DNA of 64,000 nucleotides from Glandiceps talaboti (taxonomy: Eukaryota > Hemichordata > Enteropneusta > Spengelidae), in contig NC_135554.1 of NCBI RefSeq assembly GCF_964340395.1, positions 1,944,501 through 2,008,500 of the forward strand, in the 5' to 3' direction. Shown here in pieces: positions 34,901 through 46,127 of the stretch (positions within the stretch are counted from its first letter, which is position 1; each line of letters begins with the position of its first letter). The notes under the pieces are model-generated. The model saw only the letters and a list, made by a program, of their open reading frames with translations. It had not been told where the DNA came from and did no database searches. The translations under genes were made by a program, and so were the position numbers.

Positions 34901-37110
34901 AGAATACTCACATTAGGTCGATGTTTCATAGAGCACAAAAGGTCAGTGTAATCTCTTGGCCTTTCAGAGCGTATGAGACTCTTCATGGCATATACTATCC
35001 CATGTGTACCAAGTACCAACCGCTAAACCACCTCAAAAAAACATTTAAAAAAGGAAATGTACAGATTGTTGCAAGATGACTTGATGACAAGTTACCAATT
35101 GATGAGTATAATGTTTGAAAGCAAAACTGACTGTAGTACAAAAGTGTAAAGCACAAGAATCTAACATATATAAAGACACAATAATTGTAGTAATAGCAGT
35201 TGTAGTGAATGTCTTCATGATAATAACATATAACCAAACTTACCGCAGCATTAAAGTGGCCACATGGATGGGGATTGGGCATTTATTTTGGACATATATC
35301 CAGTCTGTGTTTGTAACTCAATCAAATTCCAGAAAATCTAAAAATGCGTAAAAAAGTGTTTTATTAAACATACAATAACAAAGATTTTACACACTTACTA
35401 AGCTTTTGCCATTTATTGAGTTACAAACAAGGACCTGGTATATGTTCTTTCATGTTTATTTTTCAAGTAGGTAGCCATTAAAACATTGTTTTATAAATCA
35501 AAAATCCTAAATAAATGCCCAATTCTCATCAATATTATTACTTTAATATGCAAATGATGTGTACACTCACCAGATGTACCAAAAACCTTCTCATATGCCA
35601 AGTCAAGGTGACTCCGGGTTACAGAACTCTTTTGCATCCTCACAATCATGTCCACCTTTGAACCAGTTGTACGAATGTTCATAGTCCTGAAAATCCGCTG
35701 CACGGTTGAAACTTGGAAAAGTGAAATACCAAAGTTTAAATTATTACTCCAAACAAAACAAGAAAACATATACTGTCAACTGGTTAAAAACCTCAAAAAT
35801 TTTAGTAGTGTGGGGGAAAATGTTTGTCTACATCAAAACAAATGACAAATTTGATGTTATTGTTGAAAGGTCATTATAATAAAGTACCTTTTCATTTTGC
35901 AGTAATGAACGCAAAACCTCATCAGGAACAGCTTCACCTATTCCTTCATCCTCCCTGTGAAGGGCACACTTTCGATGCTCAGTATTGTAGATTAAGTCAC
36001 TGACTATAGACATCTCACCAATCCACGGTCCCCATTCTTTGTAGCCAAGTTGGACATTAGGTATGTTGACTTTACCTGCAGAAAAAACGTGCAATATGTC
36101 ACATATACAAAATGACCTACCCCTTTCCAAGTTTCTTTTCTATGAAAAATAAACATTGCCACAGCAGTGTACATACAGGCAGCTATCCTGAAGGAACCCC
36201 ACAGGAAGATCTCATTACAGAAGTCTGCATGAGGTCTACACATTATGTAACAGTGTATATTTTATTCAATCATACACAGCGAGTGCTGTACGCTGAACCA
36301 TAGGCAGTGGAGGACTAAAGTTGATTTTCTGGTCATGACCCAAAATAGTTCCACTAAATGTTTTACCTTGTCTCTTTATATATACAGAGTAGATATTGTG
36401 TACAGTACATGAGTATTGCATCATGTTTCAAATGGCAAGACAAGAGAAATAGCTTCTCATATTAAACAAAATTCATGAAACAATGCTAGACAAATGTCTA
36501 TATCCCTTTAATATTTCCATGTTTGCTAATACAATAAAATTCTGTTTAACTTGTTAATGAATGAATGTTGTTTTATATGGTAGATTCAGTCACCTTTTGT
36601 CACAGCATACTTAAATATGTATGATTCAACATCGCTCCAGAACTTCTTGATGTCAACAGTATCTGGGGTTTCCACAGAAGGAGCCTCAATTTCACTCACT
36701 GAAAAATCAACCAAAATGAAAGCTACAAAAGGGACACAAAAATACAAATACTGTAAATCTTATCATAAAATAAATAAGTCCCTCTTTGGCCACCCATAGG
36801 GCCTGCACACCAAATTTCAAAGGACAATCAATTTTCAATGCAATCTGACCTCTACTTGTTGAGTGTTTGCTTTTTAACCATGTTTACATATTTCCAGCCT
36901 ATTTGCAAAGTTTTGGTATTGACAAATTCATTTCAACAATCCCTACTACAGCCAAGAATGCATCTACCAGTACACACAAAATACTACGGTGACATTGACA
37001 TGTGCATCGGTTCTCAAGATTTTGCAGAGTATATATATATATATATATATACTTGGTGATTATCAATCTGCTAAGACAGTGCTCTATACCGCAGTGGCAG
37101 AGCGTAATAA

Positions 37111-37206
<96 letters not shown>

Positions 37207-37264
37207 TTGGTGAGTATCAATCTGCTAAGACAGTGCTCTATACCGCAGTGGCAGAGCGTAATAA

Positions 37265-37357
<93 letters not shown>

Positions 37358-37986
37358 ACAAAACACACACACACACACATACATACATACATAATATCAC
37401 ATTAGAGCAAACAGACAGATGAACTTTATTAACCAACCAGGAAGTCTGTAGCATGTCTTTCTCAGGCCATCAAATATTAGGATAAGTGGATAATACCCAC
37501 ACAAGATGCAGTTGAAACTGTATGAATTTGCAGCAAGTGTTTCAAATAACAGATATTCCCTTTGCATATGTTGTCTGTTGAGGTTAGCATCATTCAACAT
37601 ACTTTCCAGAATACCAACAGAGCAACTGAGGGCAACATGTTCCTGGGGGAAAATAGCAATACATTTACAAACAATAACAATAGTTCTTGGGACCACTTTG
37701 CAGTCAAACAGGCACAATATATGATTATTTGGCTGTTGCTATGGGCGTAGTCATGGTTGCTAGGGCCAACTGTGTCAAATGTTTTAAGTAAATCTGTAGT
37801 ATAACACTTCTGGAAACATCTCAACAAGTTTCAGTCCAACTGACCAAGTATTTTTTGAGATATAAATTTGGGACAAAAATTCACATTTTTACACCTAATT
37901 TGCATATTACTGATGAGATCCCTACATGCTTAATATTTCTTCACCTATACACAAAGCAATCGGTCCAGCATTTTTTGACTAAGTTG

Positions 37987-38021
<35 letters not shown>

Positions 38022-38438
38022 CCATACAGTCAGAGAGACAGACAGACAGACACCTTGCAATCCCTATAGCACTACAGAACCTCAGTTGTGCTAAAAATAA
38101 GCACTTCAAATGAATGAGGCCACACACAAATAAGAGGTTTTGTTGCAAAATTGAGCAGAGTAGTATTTAAACTGTTTAATCCTTCCAGAACTAAACCCCT
38201 AAATGGGGGTAAATCTGGTGAAAAAAAACAGAAAGCCAACAACATACTTTTAAACCTGCTCGGATGAAAAGGCAGACATCTAGTCCTAGTAGCAAGGAGT
38301 CATTGTAGTTATGAATACCATGTTTCCATTCTTGGTAGCAATAAGGAATCATGCAATTTAGACAGTGTTTGACATACACATGAACACCTATATTAGAAAA
38401 AATACATAAATATGTCAGTGGGAAACATGTACAATGGC
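31947..38438. repeat. Left arm of large inverted duplication (~6.5 kb)
   Basis: The sequence is the near-identical reverse complement of 41974-49510, in exons and introns alike. Every exon listed for the left gene copy has a same-length partner on the right (for example 140, 205, 105, 188, 127 and 103 bp). The inner limit is at GTACAATGGC (38438), after which the arms differ. Left-specific features include two ~180-bp copies of an (AT)n-rich unit at 37030-37350. Confidence 0.93.
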
Positions 38439-38555
38439 TTAATATAAAAGTGGGACACCTTCTGACCACATATGCTCCCTGTGGAATACATACATATACC
38501 AAATGGGAGGTAATAACGTACACCTAAAAGTACTGTGCCCTCTGATACATATGAT
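32013..38555 (-). pseudogene. KDZ-associated/HMGXB3-like PHD-finger gene, left copy
   Basis: Minus-strand exons in consistent phase: 38524-38555, 38248-38387, 37438-37642, 36594-36698, 36075-35888, 35697-35571, then longer coding blocks at about 35030-34600, 34565-34167 and 33980-33471, and a PHD-finger exon 32115-32013. Recognisable parts are CLNCMIPYCYQEWKHGI and [17 protein letters not shown] (cysteine clusters), FRTMNIRTTGSKVDMIVRM (SAP-like), and HGIVYAMKSLIRSERPRDYT with MKHRPNVSILDIAHLLATHG. There follow FSSMRRDLYFMNNMSPVVHI and a PHD core YWLCEGCTDLFHPECVGL. The order resembles HMGXB3 and KDZ-transposon-associated proteins. Frameshifts near the expected CPHG motif (here GTHG) and before VEQLF, an in-frame TGA, and Leu for the usual PHD Trp indicate a pseudogene. 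Confidence 0.6.
35270..35525. mobile_element. Short TIR element inside left arm intron
   Basis: The ends ATTGGGCATTTATTT and its complement (AAATAAATGCCCAAT) bound about 250 bp with no coding capacity. The same element is at 45878-46127 in the right arm, so it inserted before the inverted duplication. Confidence 0.55.
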
Positions 38556-39584
38556 CTGTAAGGACATTTTACAATTGTTGTTGCAATATATGAACCTGAT
38601 ATTATTTTCATAATAAGTAAAATAATCATGTAAATGCTATGTTAATTTTATTTTACGAGTGATCTGTTCAGTCAAAGGTGCATCATATTGGCATTGAGGA
38701 CACACTATTTTCAAGTAACGTTAAAAAGATATGGCATCATGTTTCCAAATGTATACTTTGCACATGTAGATAGAGTTGGCATATTATTTGACATCACATC
38801 TGTGTCACTGCAATTACTAACAATAGTGATACACTTAAACATATTCTGCTTGTCCAACAGCACTGTCACACTACTTCTGTGACAATTCAAAATGCAAACT
38901 TTGGAAACATAATACCCCTGAAAAGTAATTATGCAATGTGAAAGTGCACCATTAGTCCACAATCCACCATACAATACAGCAGTGCAATTTAACTACTTGT
39001 ACATACAAACTTTAACATAGATCACATATCAAAAAAGCTGTGTGTGTTAAAGCATTTAAAAGCTGTGCTCACCCTAGCTGTTGTAATCTATCAGGAAGTT
39101 TACAAGAATGGTTTTGAAAAAAACATACCCTCCTTTTTTGTTTCGTTTTGATTACAAATTTAGAGCAATTACAACAGATTTGACAGCAAGAAATGAAGAG
39201 CACATTACACTCTCTCACAGTCCTCGAAGCTTCGCATAAATAACTAAACTTGGGTTGTTTTGTATGTATCTACTGCATAATTGTACTCGTATACTAGTAT
39301 ATCCCTGAGAAAATCAGTGTAGACTCAATCGTTGACGTCCCCTCTACCAGGCAACGTTCAAACATGGTTAAAAAAAACATGGACACCGTGATCGTGTTCC
39401 GGTTGTGACGCAATTTTCCGAAGACTCCCGAAGCAACATGCTCATCGCAGATTTCCAAAAAAATCAGTTTTTCATTATTAATATCGTAGTTTTGTCAAAA
39501 ATGTCATACAAATCTTTAATCACCCATGACAACTACATCATTCTGAGGCAAAAAGTTGGAAACCTATTTACATACACTTTAAAA

Positions 39585-40875
39585 CCAGTGAAAACCGGTC
39601 AAAACCTGTGCAAACCTGTCAAAACCGGTCATAACCTGTCAAAATTGAATGAAACCTGTCCAAACTGGACTGAAACTGTTGCAAATGAGTCAAAACTTCT
39701 CAAAATCTGTCGCAAACTGTTTAAGAACCAGTGAAAACCAGTCGAAACCTGTGCAAACCTGTAAAAACCTGTCCAAACCGGTCCAAAACCTATCCAAACC
39801 GGTCCAAAACCAGCGCAAACAAGTCAAAACTGGTCAAAACCAGCCAATACTGGATTAAAACCGGTCAAAACCGATCAAAACTGGTCAGAACCTGTCCAAA
39901 CCTGTCCAAGCCAGTGCAAACTAGTCGGAAACCTGTCCAACCCGGTAAAAACCTGTCTAAAGTGGCCAAAAACCTGTCTAAAGTGGACCGAAAACCAGTC
40001 TAACCCAGTCAAAACCTGTCCAAAGTGGCCAAAAACCTGTCTAAACTTTGCCGAAACTGATGCAAATGAGTCAAAACTCCTCAAAACCTGTCGCAAACTG
40101 GTTTAAAACCAGTGAAAACCAGTGAAAACCTGTCAAAACCTGTCAAAACCAGTCAAATCTAGCCAAAAACCAGTCTAACCCAGTCAAAACCTGTCCAATG
40201 TGGCCAAAAACCTGTCTAAGCTTTGCCGAAACTAATGCAAATGAGTCAAAACTCCTCAAAACCTGTCGCAAACTGGTTTAAAACCAGTGACAACTGGTCA
40301 AAACCTATGCAAAACTGTCAAAACCGGTCGAAAACCTATCCAAACTGTTCCAAAACCGGTGCAAACAAGTCAAAACCGGTCAAAACCAGTCAACACTGGT
40401 TTAAAACCGGTCAAAACCGATCAAAACTGGTAAAAACCTGACCAAACCTGTCCAAACCGGTCCAAACTAGTCGAAAACCTGTCCAACCCGGTTAAAACCT
40501 GTCCAAAGTGGCACAAAACCTGTCCAAACTGGACCGAAACTGATGCAAATGAGTCAAAACTTTTCAAAATCTGTCGCAAACTGGTTAAAAACCAGTCAAA
40601 ACCAGTTAAAACCTGTGCAAACCTGTAAAAACCGGTCCAAACCGGTCCAAAACCAGCGCAAACAAGTCAAAACCAGTCAACACTGGTTTAAAATCGGTCA
40701 AAACCGATCAAAACTGGTTAAAACCTGTCCAAAGCTGTCCAAACCAGTCCAAACTAGTCGGAAACCTGTCCAACCCGGTAAAAACCTGTCTAAAGTGGCC
40801 AAAAACCTGTCTAAACTGGACCGAAACTGATGCAAATGAGTCAAAATTCCCCAAAACCTGTCGCAAGCTGCTGGC
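39585..40875. repeat. Degenerate AAAACC(G/T)GTC minisatellite with higher-order units
   Basis: The basic ~10-14 bp words AAAACCTGTC, AAAACCGGTC and AAAACCAGTC are mixed. A distinctive phrase CTGATGCAAATGAGTCAAAA (or close variants) recurs at about 39675, 40057, 40232, 40537 and 40827. This shows a higher-order period of roughly 175-380 bp. The ORFs of 60-130 codons (KPVQTCKNLSKPVQ) are repeat artefacts. Confidence 0.85.
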
Positions 40876-41234
40876 CTCATTCAGTGCCTGACATGCCTCA
40901 GATATCATGGCACTGTTCAGAGACGTGAATCCATCTGTACTAGAAGTATTGGAGTGGCCGCCGCCCCACTTCTACGATGACCAGACGATATTTTCAACCG
41001 CGGAAACATGTGCCCTTTAACTTAGTACTTTATTATCACAGATGATTGAAAGTTTCACGAAAGCGTGACACTGAACAAAGAGTCCAGTCACCTTTAAGTG
41101 CAGGTGTCAAAAATTTCCTAAATCTGTCCAACGAACTAAAACGATAGCGAAAGTATTTATTTCGTGTAAAATTTAAGAATTTCACACTGACAGGAAAGGC
41201 AACTCTAGGCTAGGGAGATACATAAATTTTGATA

Positions 41235-41488
41235 ATGAGATAGATAATAAAAATGTGAACACAATGACAACCAAATAAAAATGTGAACACAATTAGATAA
41301 AAATGCAAACAAAATGAGAGGTTGAAATAAAAATGCAAACAAAATGGGATGTTGAAATGAAAATGCAAACAAAATGAGAGGTTGAAATAAAAATGCAAAC
41401 AAAATGAGAGGTTGAAATAAAAATACAAACAAAATGAGAGGTTGAAATAAAAATGCAAACACAATGAGGTTGAAATAAAAATGTGAAT

Positions 41489-41548
<60 letters not shown>
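41235..41548. repeat. 36-bp minisatellite followed by (AT)n
   Basis: Six or seven units of AAAATGAGAGGTTGAAATAA, then AAATGCAAAC run to 41490. They are followed by about 57 bp of AT dinucleotides. A poly-G run follows at 41581. Confidence 0.9.
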
Positions 41549-41551
<3 letters not shown>

Positions 41552-42386
41552 ACCGACGTTAATTCCATATGTGACCATTTGGGGGGGGCAGTGTTTGGTT
41601 GTTCGTTAGTTTGTTGTCGTTTACTCATGTATGTATCTACTCATTTGTCAGTTTATTTTGTTTGTTTGTTTACTTGTTTGTTTGTTTGTTTTGTTTTGTT
41701 TATATTTGTAAACAGAACTAAATGAGCCTGGGCACCCTGTGAACGGATCGCCCGATAGTGCATGAGTTGTGACATCGCGGGAATTTTGAAAGATTAGAGC
41801 AGTAAATAAGATTTTTTTGTCAGGAATGACAATTCTTGACTATATTTTGGTAGCCGTGGTGGAACGTGGGCATGGACAATTTGACATATGCAAATAAAGT
41901 TCAAAGTCCAAGACACTTCGTGCTGTGTAGAATTACGTCGGAAATAGTCAAGGCGATTCTTCCCCGTGTACCCGCCATTGTACATGTTTCCCACTGACAT
42001 ATTCATGTATTTTTTCCAATATAGGTGTTCATGTGTATATCAAACACTGTCTAAATTGCATGATTCCTTATCGCTACCAAGAATGGAAACATGGTATTCA
42101 TAACTACAATGACTCCTTGCTACTAGGACTAGATGTCTGCCTTTTCATCCGAGCAGGTTTAAAAGTATGTTGTTGGCTTTCTGTTTTTTTTCACCAGATT
42201 TACCCCCATTTAGGGGTTTAGTTCTGGAAGGATTAAACAGTTTAAATACTACTCTGCTCAATTTTGCAACAAAACCTCTTATTTGTGTGTGGCCTCATTC
42301 ATTTGAAGTGCTTATTTTTAGCACAACTGAGGTTCTGTAGTGCTATAGGGATTGCAAGGTGTCTGTCTGTCTGTCTGACTGTATGG

Positions 42387-42427
<41 letters not shown>

Positions 42428-43117
42428 CAACTTAGTCAAAAAATGCTTTTTGTCCAAAATTTATATCTCAAAAAATACTTGGTCAGTTGGACTGAAACAT
42501 GTTGAGATGTTTCCAGAAGTGTTATACTACAGATTTACTTAAAACATTTGACGCAGTTGGCCCTAGCAACCATGACCACGCCCATAGCAACAGTCAAATA
42601 ATCACATATTGTGCCTGTTTGACTGTAAAGTGGTCCCAAGAACTATTGTTATTGTTTGTAAATGTATTGCTATTTCCCCCCCCCCCCAGGAACATGTTGC
42701 CGTCAGTTGCTCTGTTGGTATTCTGGAAAGTATGTTGAATGATGCTAACCTCAACAGACAACATATGCAAAGGGCATATCTGTTATTTGAAACACTTGCT
42801 GCAAATTCATACAGTTTCAACTGCATCTTGTGTGGGTATTATCCACTTATCCTAATATTTGATGGCCTGAGAAAGACATGCTACAGACTTCCTGGTAGGT
42901 TAATAAAGTTCATCTGTCTGTTTGCTCTAATGTGATATTATGTATGTATGTGTGTGTGTGTGTGTGTTTTGTTGCATATATATATATATATATATATATG
43001 CGCTAAATCTTGTGACGCCTTTAAAATGGCAGTCACTGTCAAAAACCATTCTGACTAAATACTCTCCCCCGGTGTGTTATTCCTTACCCAGGACCTACAC
43101 CGTAACTATACAGATAC

Positions 43118-43188
<71 letters not shown>

Positions 43189-43229
43189 ACAAAAAAAACA
43201 CACACACATACATACATACATACATAATA

Positions 43230-43906
43230 TCACATATCACTTCCACAAAGATCATAAACTCAGAAAAATCTTCAACCGCAACACCGTTAAAATCAGTTAC
43301 AGCTGCATGAATAACATCAAGCACGTCATCAACAACCACAACAAACGCATCCTTATTTCACACGAACGCACCAACACCACCGTAAACAGCACCAATGCCA
43401 GTAAAACATGCAACTGTCGGCAAAAGAAAACATGCCCGCTCAACGAAAACTGTCTACAGCAATCCGTCATCTACCAAGCAGCCGTCACACGCAAGGACAA
43501 CGACATTACAGAAACATACATTGGGCTTACAGAAAACGAGCTTAAGACAAGGTACAGAAACCACACAGCATCATTCCGACACACTAAACATAGGAACTCT
43601 ACGGAACTCAGCAAACATATCTGGACCCTCAAGGATAAAAACATCGACCACTCCATTTCCTGGCGACCACTTTCATCCCACCCAACCTACAATAGCGCAA
43701 GCAAGAAGTGCAATTTATGCCTCAAAGAAAAGTTCTTTATTATCTGCCGACCCGAACTTTCTACATTAAATAAACGAAATGAACTTGTATCCTCTTGTCG
43801 TCATCGAAATAAAACATTGTTGTGTAACACCTGCCCCATCGCATCGATCGCACACATAATTGACACCTTTTGTACAAACAAAAGCACCACTCAACACCCT
43901 AGGTAA
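43230..43906 (+). pseudogene. Penelope-like GIY-YIG endonuclease domain (partial)
   Basis: The open frame of about 225 codons reads FHKDHKLRKIFNRNTVKISY, then the Cys-rich linker KTCNCRQKKTCPLNENC. The GIY-YIG-type segment follows (VIYQAAVTR...ETYIGLTENELKTRYRNHTA, with the NST...LSKHIW helix) and then CNLCLKEKFFIIC. The order and residues match the Penelope endonuclease, which nicks target DNA for insertion. The frame stays open to a natural-looking stop at 43904-43906. The upstream RT is absent, so the piece is a non-functional remnant. The first ~15 codons of the longer open frame are microsatellite and not part of the protein. Confidence 0.82.
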
Positions 43907-44033
43907 AACCCGCCTTACACCACACGATTTATACGAGGTATATTCAGTACATCAACATCTCCTGACGAGTGATTTACTCACGAAACAGGCTTGTAGAGAC
44001 GAAAAACCCGACTTGATTTTCTTCTACCCTCAA
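43234..44033 (+). mobile_element. 5'-truncated Penelope-like element fragment
   Basis: This is present only in the right arm, between (AT)n tracts. It carries the C-terminal GIY-YIG part of a Penelope-like polyprotein and, downstream, a hammerhead ribozyme motif. Both are known hallmarks of Penelope-like retroelements. The reverse-transcriptase core is missing. A second, inverted copy of the GCAACAAAA(CA)n(CATA)nATAATATCACAT sequence lies beside its 5' edge (43185-43233). This suggests a rearrangement at the insertion. Confidence 0.8.
43951..44017 (+). ncRNA. Type I hammerhead ribozyme in Penelope-like element
   Basis: All conserved core parts are present in order. Stem I 5' strand is TCTC (43958-43961) and core CTGACGA is 43962-43968. 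Stem II is GTGA/TCAC with loop TTTAC (43969-43981), followed by core GAA (43982-43984). Stem III is ACA/TGT with loop GGCT (43985-43994), and the cleavage-site A is 43995. Stem I 3' strand is GAGA (43996-43999). An outer stem I extension pairs ATCAA (43951-43955) with TTGAT (44013-44017) across an internal loop. A short three-pair stem III is typical of ribozymes in Penelope-like elements. Self-cleavage after A43995 is predicted, not shown. Confidence 0.85.
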
Positions 44034-44093
44034 CATATATATATATACACACACACATATGTTCTCTGCAAAATCTTGAGAACCGATGCACGT

Positions 44094-44378
44094 CTTTTAA
44101 AATCACTCCTAATTGTTCTATTGAATCTTTTAAACGCACCCTGAAAACCCATCTTTTTAAAGTTCATTATGGAGTGTAAGATTTTAATCTTTCTCTCTCC
44201 GCTTTGTATATGGCATTTTAATTATTTTTCTCCCCATATTTTTTTTTGCATGACGCATTGTAATACTTTATTGTATGGCATTTTTTTAGTATTTTATTAA
44301 TCGGTACCTTTTATATGCAATCTTTTTCGTTATGTAAAGAGCATTGAGACGTAGTGTAGTGCACTTTTAAAGAAATTA

Positions 44379-44407
<29 letters not shown>
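44094..44407 (+). mobile_element. LINE 3'-end fragment with (AAT)n tail
   Basis: The left arm reads GATGCAC directly into ATGTCAATGTCACC, while the right arm has 313 bp in between. The insert encodes a LINE C-terminal tail (SFKRTLKTHLFKVHYGV, stop). An AT-rich 3' UTR then ends TAAAGAGCATTGAGACGTAG and an (AAT)n tail. It is strongly 5'-truncated. No target duplication is evident. Confidence 0.75.
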
Positions 44408-44409
<2 letters not shown>

Positions 44410-45877
44410 GTCAATGTCACCGTAGTATTTTGTGTGTACTGGTAGATGCATTCTTGGCTGTAGTAGGGATTGTTGAAATGAATTTGTCAATACCAAAACT
44501 TTGCAAATGGGCTGGAAATATGTAAACATGGTTAAAATGCAAACACTCAACAAGTAGAGGTCAGATTGCATTGAAAATTGATTGTCCTTTTAAATTTGGT
44601 GTGCAGGCCCTATGGGTGGCCAAAGAGGGACTTATTTATATTATGATAAGATTTACAGTATTTGTATTTTTGTGTCCCTTTTTTTCAGTGAGTGAAATTG
44701 AGGCTCCGTCTGTGGAAACCCCAGATACTGTTGACATCAAGAAGTTCTGGAGCGATGTTGAATCATACATATTTAAGTATGCTGTGACAAAAGGTGACTG
44801 AATCTACCATATAAAACAACATTCATTCATTAACAAGTTAAACAGAATTTTATTGTATTAGCAAACATGGAAATATTAAAGGGATATAGACATTTGTCTA
44901 GCATTGTTTCATGAATTTTGTTTAATATGAGAAGCTATTTCTCTTGTCTTGCCATTTGAAACATGATGCAATACTCATGTACTGTACACAATATCTACCC
45001 TGTATATATAAAGAGACAAGGTAAAACATTTAGTGGAACTATTTTGGGTCATGACCAGAAAATCAACTTTAGTCCTCCACTGCCTATGGTTCAGCGTACA
45101 GCACTCGCTGTGTATGATTGAATAAAATATACACTGTTACATAATGTGTAGACCTCATGCAGACTTCTGTAATGAGATCTTCCTGTTGGGTTCCTTCAGG
45201 ATAGCTGCCTGTATGTACACTGCTGTGGCAATGTTTATTTTTCATAGAAAAGAAACTTGGAAAGGGGTAGGTCATTTTGTATATGTGACATATTGCACGT
45301 TTTTTCTGCAGGTAAAGTCAACATACCTAATGTCCAACTTGGCTACAAAGAATGGGGACCGTGGATTGGTGAGATGTCTATAGTCAGTGACTTAATCTAC
45401 AATACTGAGCATCGAAAGTGTGCCCTTCACAGGGAGGATGAAGGAATAGGTGAAGCTGTTCCTGATGAGGTTTTGCGTTCATTACTGCAAAATGAAAAGC
45501 TACTTTATTATAATGACCTTTCAACAATAACATCAAATTTGTCATTTGTTTTGAATACTTATTTGATGTAGACAAACATTTTCCCCCACACTACTAAAAT
45601 TTTTGAGGTTTTTAACCAGTTGACAGTATATGTTTTCTTGTTTTGTTTGGAGTAATAATTTAAACTTTGGTATTTCACTTTTCCAAGTTTCAACCGTGCA
45701 GCGGATTTTCAGGACTATGAACATTCGTACAACTGGTTCAAAGGTGGACATGATTGTGAGGATGCAAAAGAGTTCTGTAACCCGGAGTCACCTTGGCTTG
45801 GCATATGAGAAGGTTTTTGGTACATCTGGTGAGTATACACGTCATTTTCATATTAAAGTAATACTATTGATGAGAAT

Positions 45878-46127
45878 TGGGCATTTATTTAGGATTTTTG
45901 ATTTATAAAACAATGTTTTAATGGCTACCTACTTGAAAAATAAACATGAAAGAACATATACCAGGTCCTTGTTTGTAACTCAATAAATGGCAAAAGCTTA
46001 GTAAGTGTGTAAAATCTTTGTTATTGTACGTTTAATAAAACACTTTTTTACGCATTTTTAGATTTTCTGGAATTTGATTGAGTTACAAACACAGACTGGA
46101 TATATGTCCAAAATAAATGCCCAATCC
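45878..46127. mobile_element. Short TIR element inside right arm intron
   Basis: This is the right-arm counterpart of 35270-35525, with the same ATTGGGCATTTATTT inverted ends. Confidence 0.55.

Larger units (their letters stand above)
38439..41973. other. Spacer (loop) of the inverted duplication
   Basis: About 3.5 kb is unique to the centre. The left part holds a further 5' exon of the left gene copy (38524-38555) and, on the minus strand near 38645-38700, a Cys-pair stretch CPQCQYDAPLTEQITRKI that may be another exon. The middle is a CAAAACC-type minisatellite. The right part has a 36-bp minisatellite and an (AT)n run. The remainder shows nothing recognisable. Confidence 0.7.

Noticed and set aside
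37085-37110. tRNA gene from the CCGCAGTGGCAGAGCG word
   Set aside because: There is no anticodon arm, B-box or acceptor stem. The segment is cut by (AT)n on both sides.
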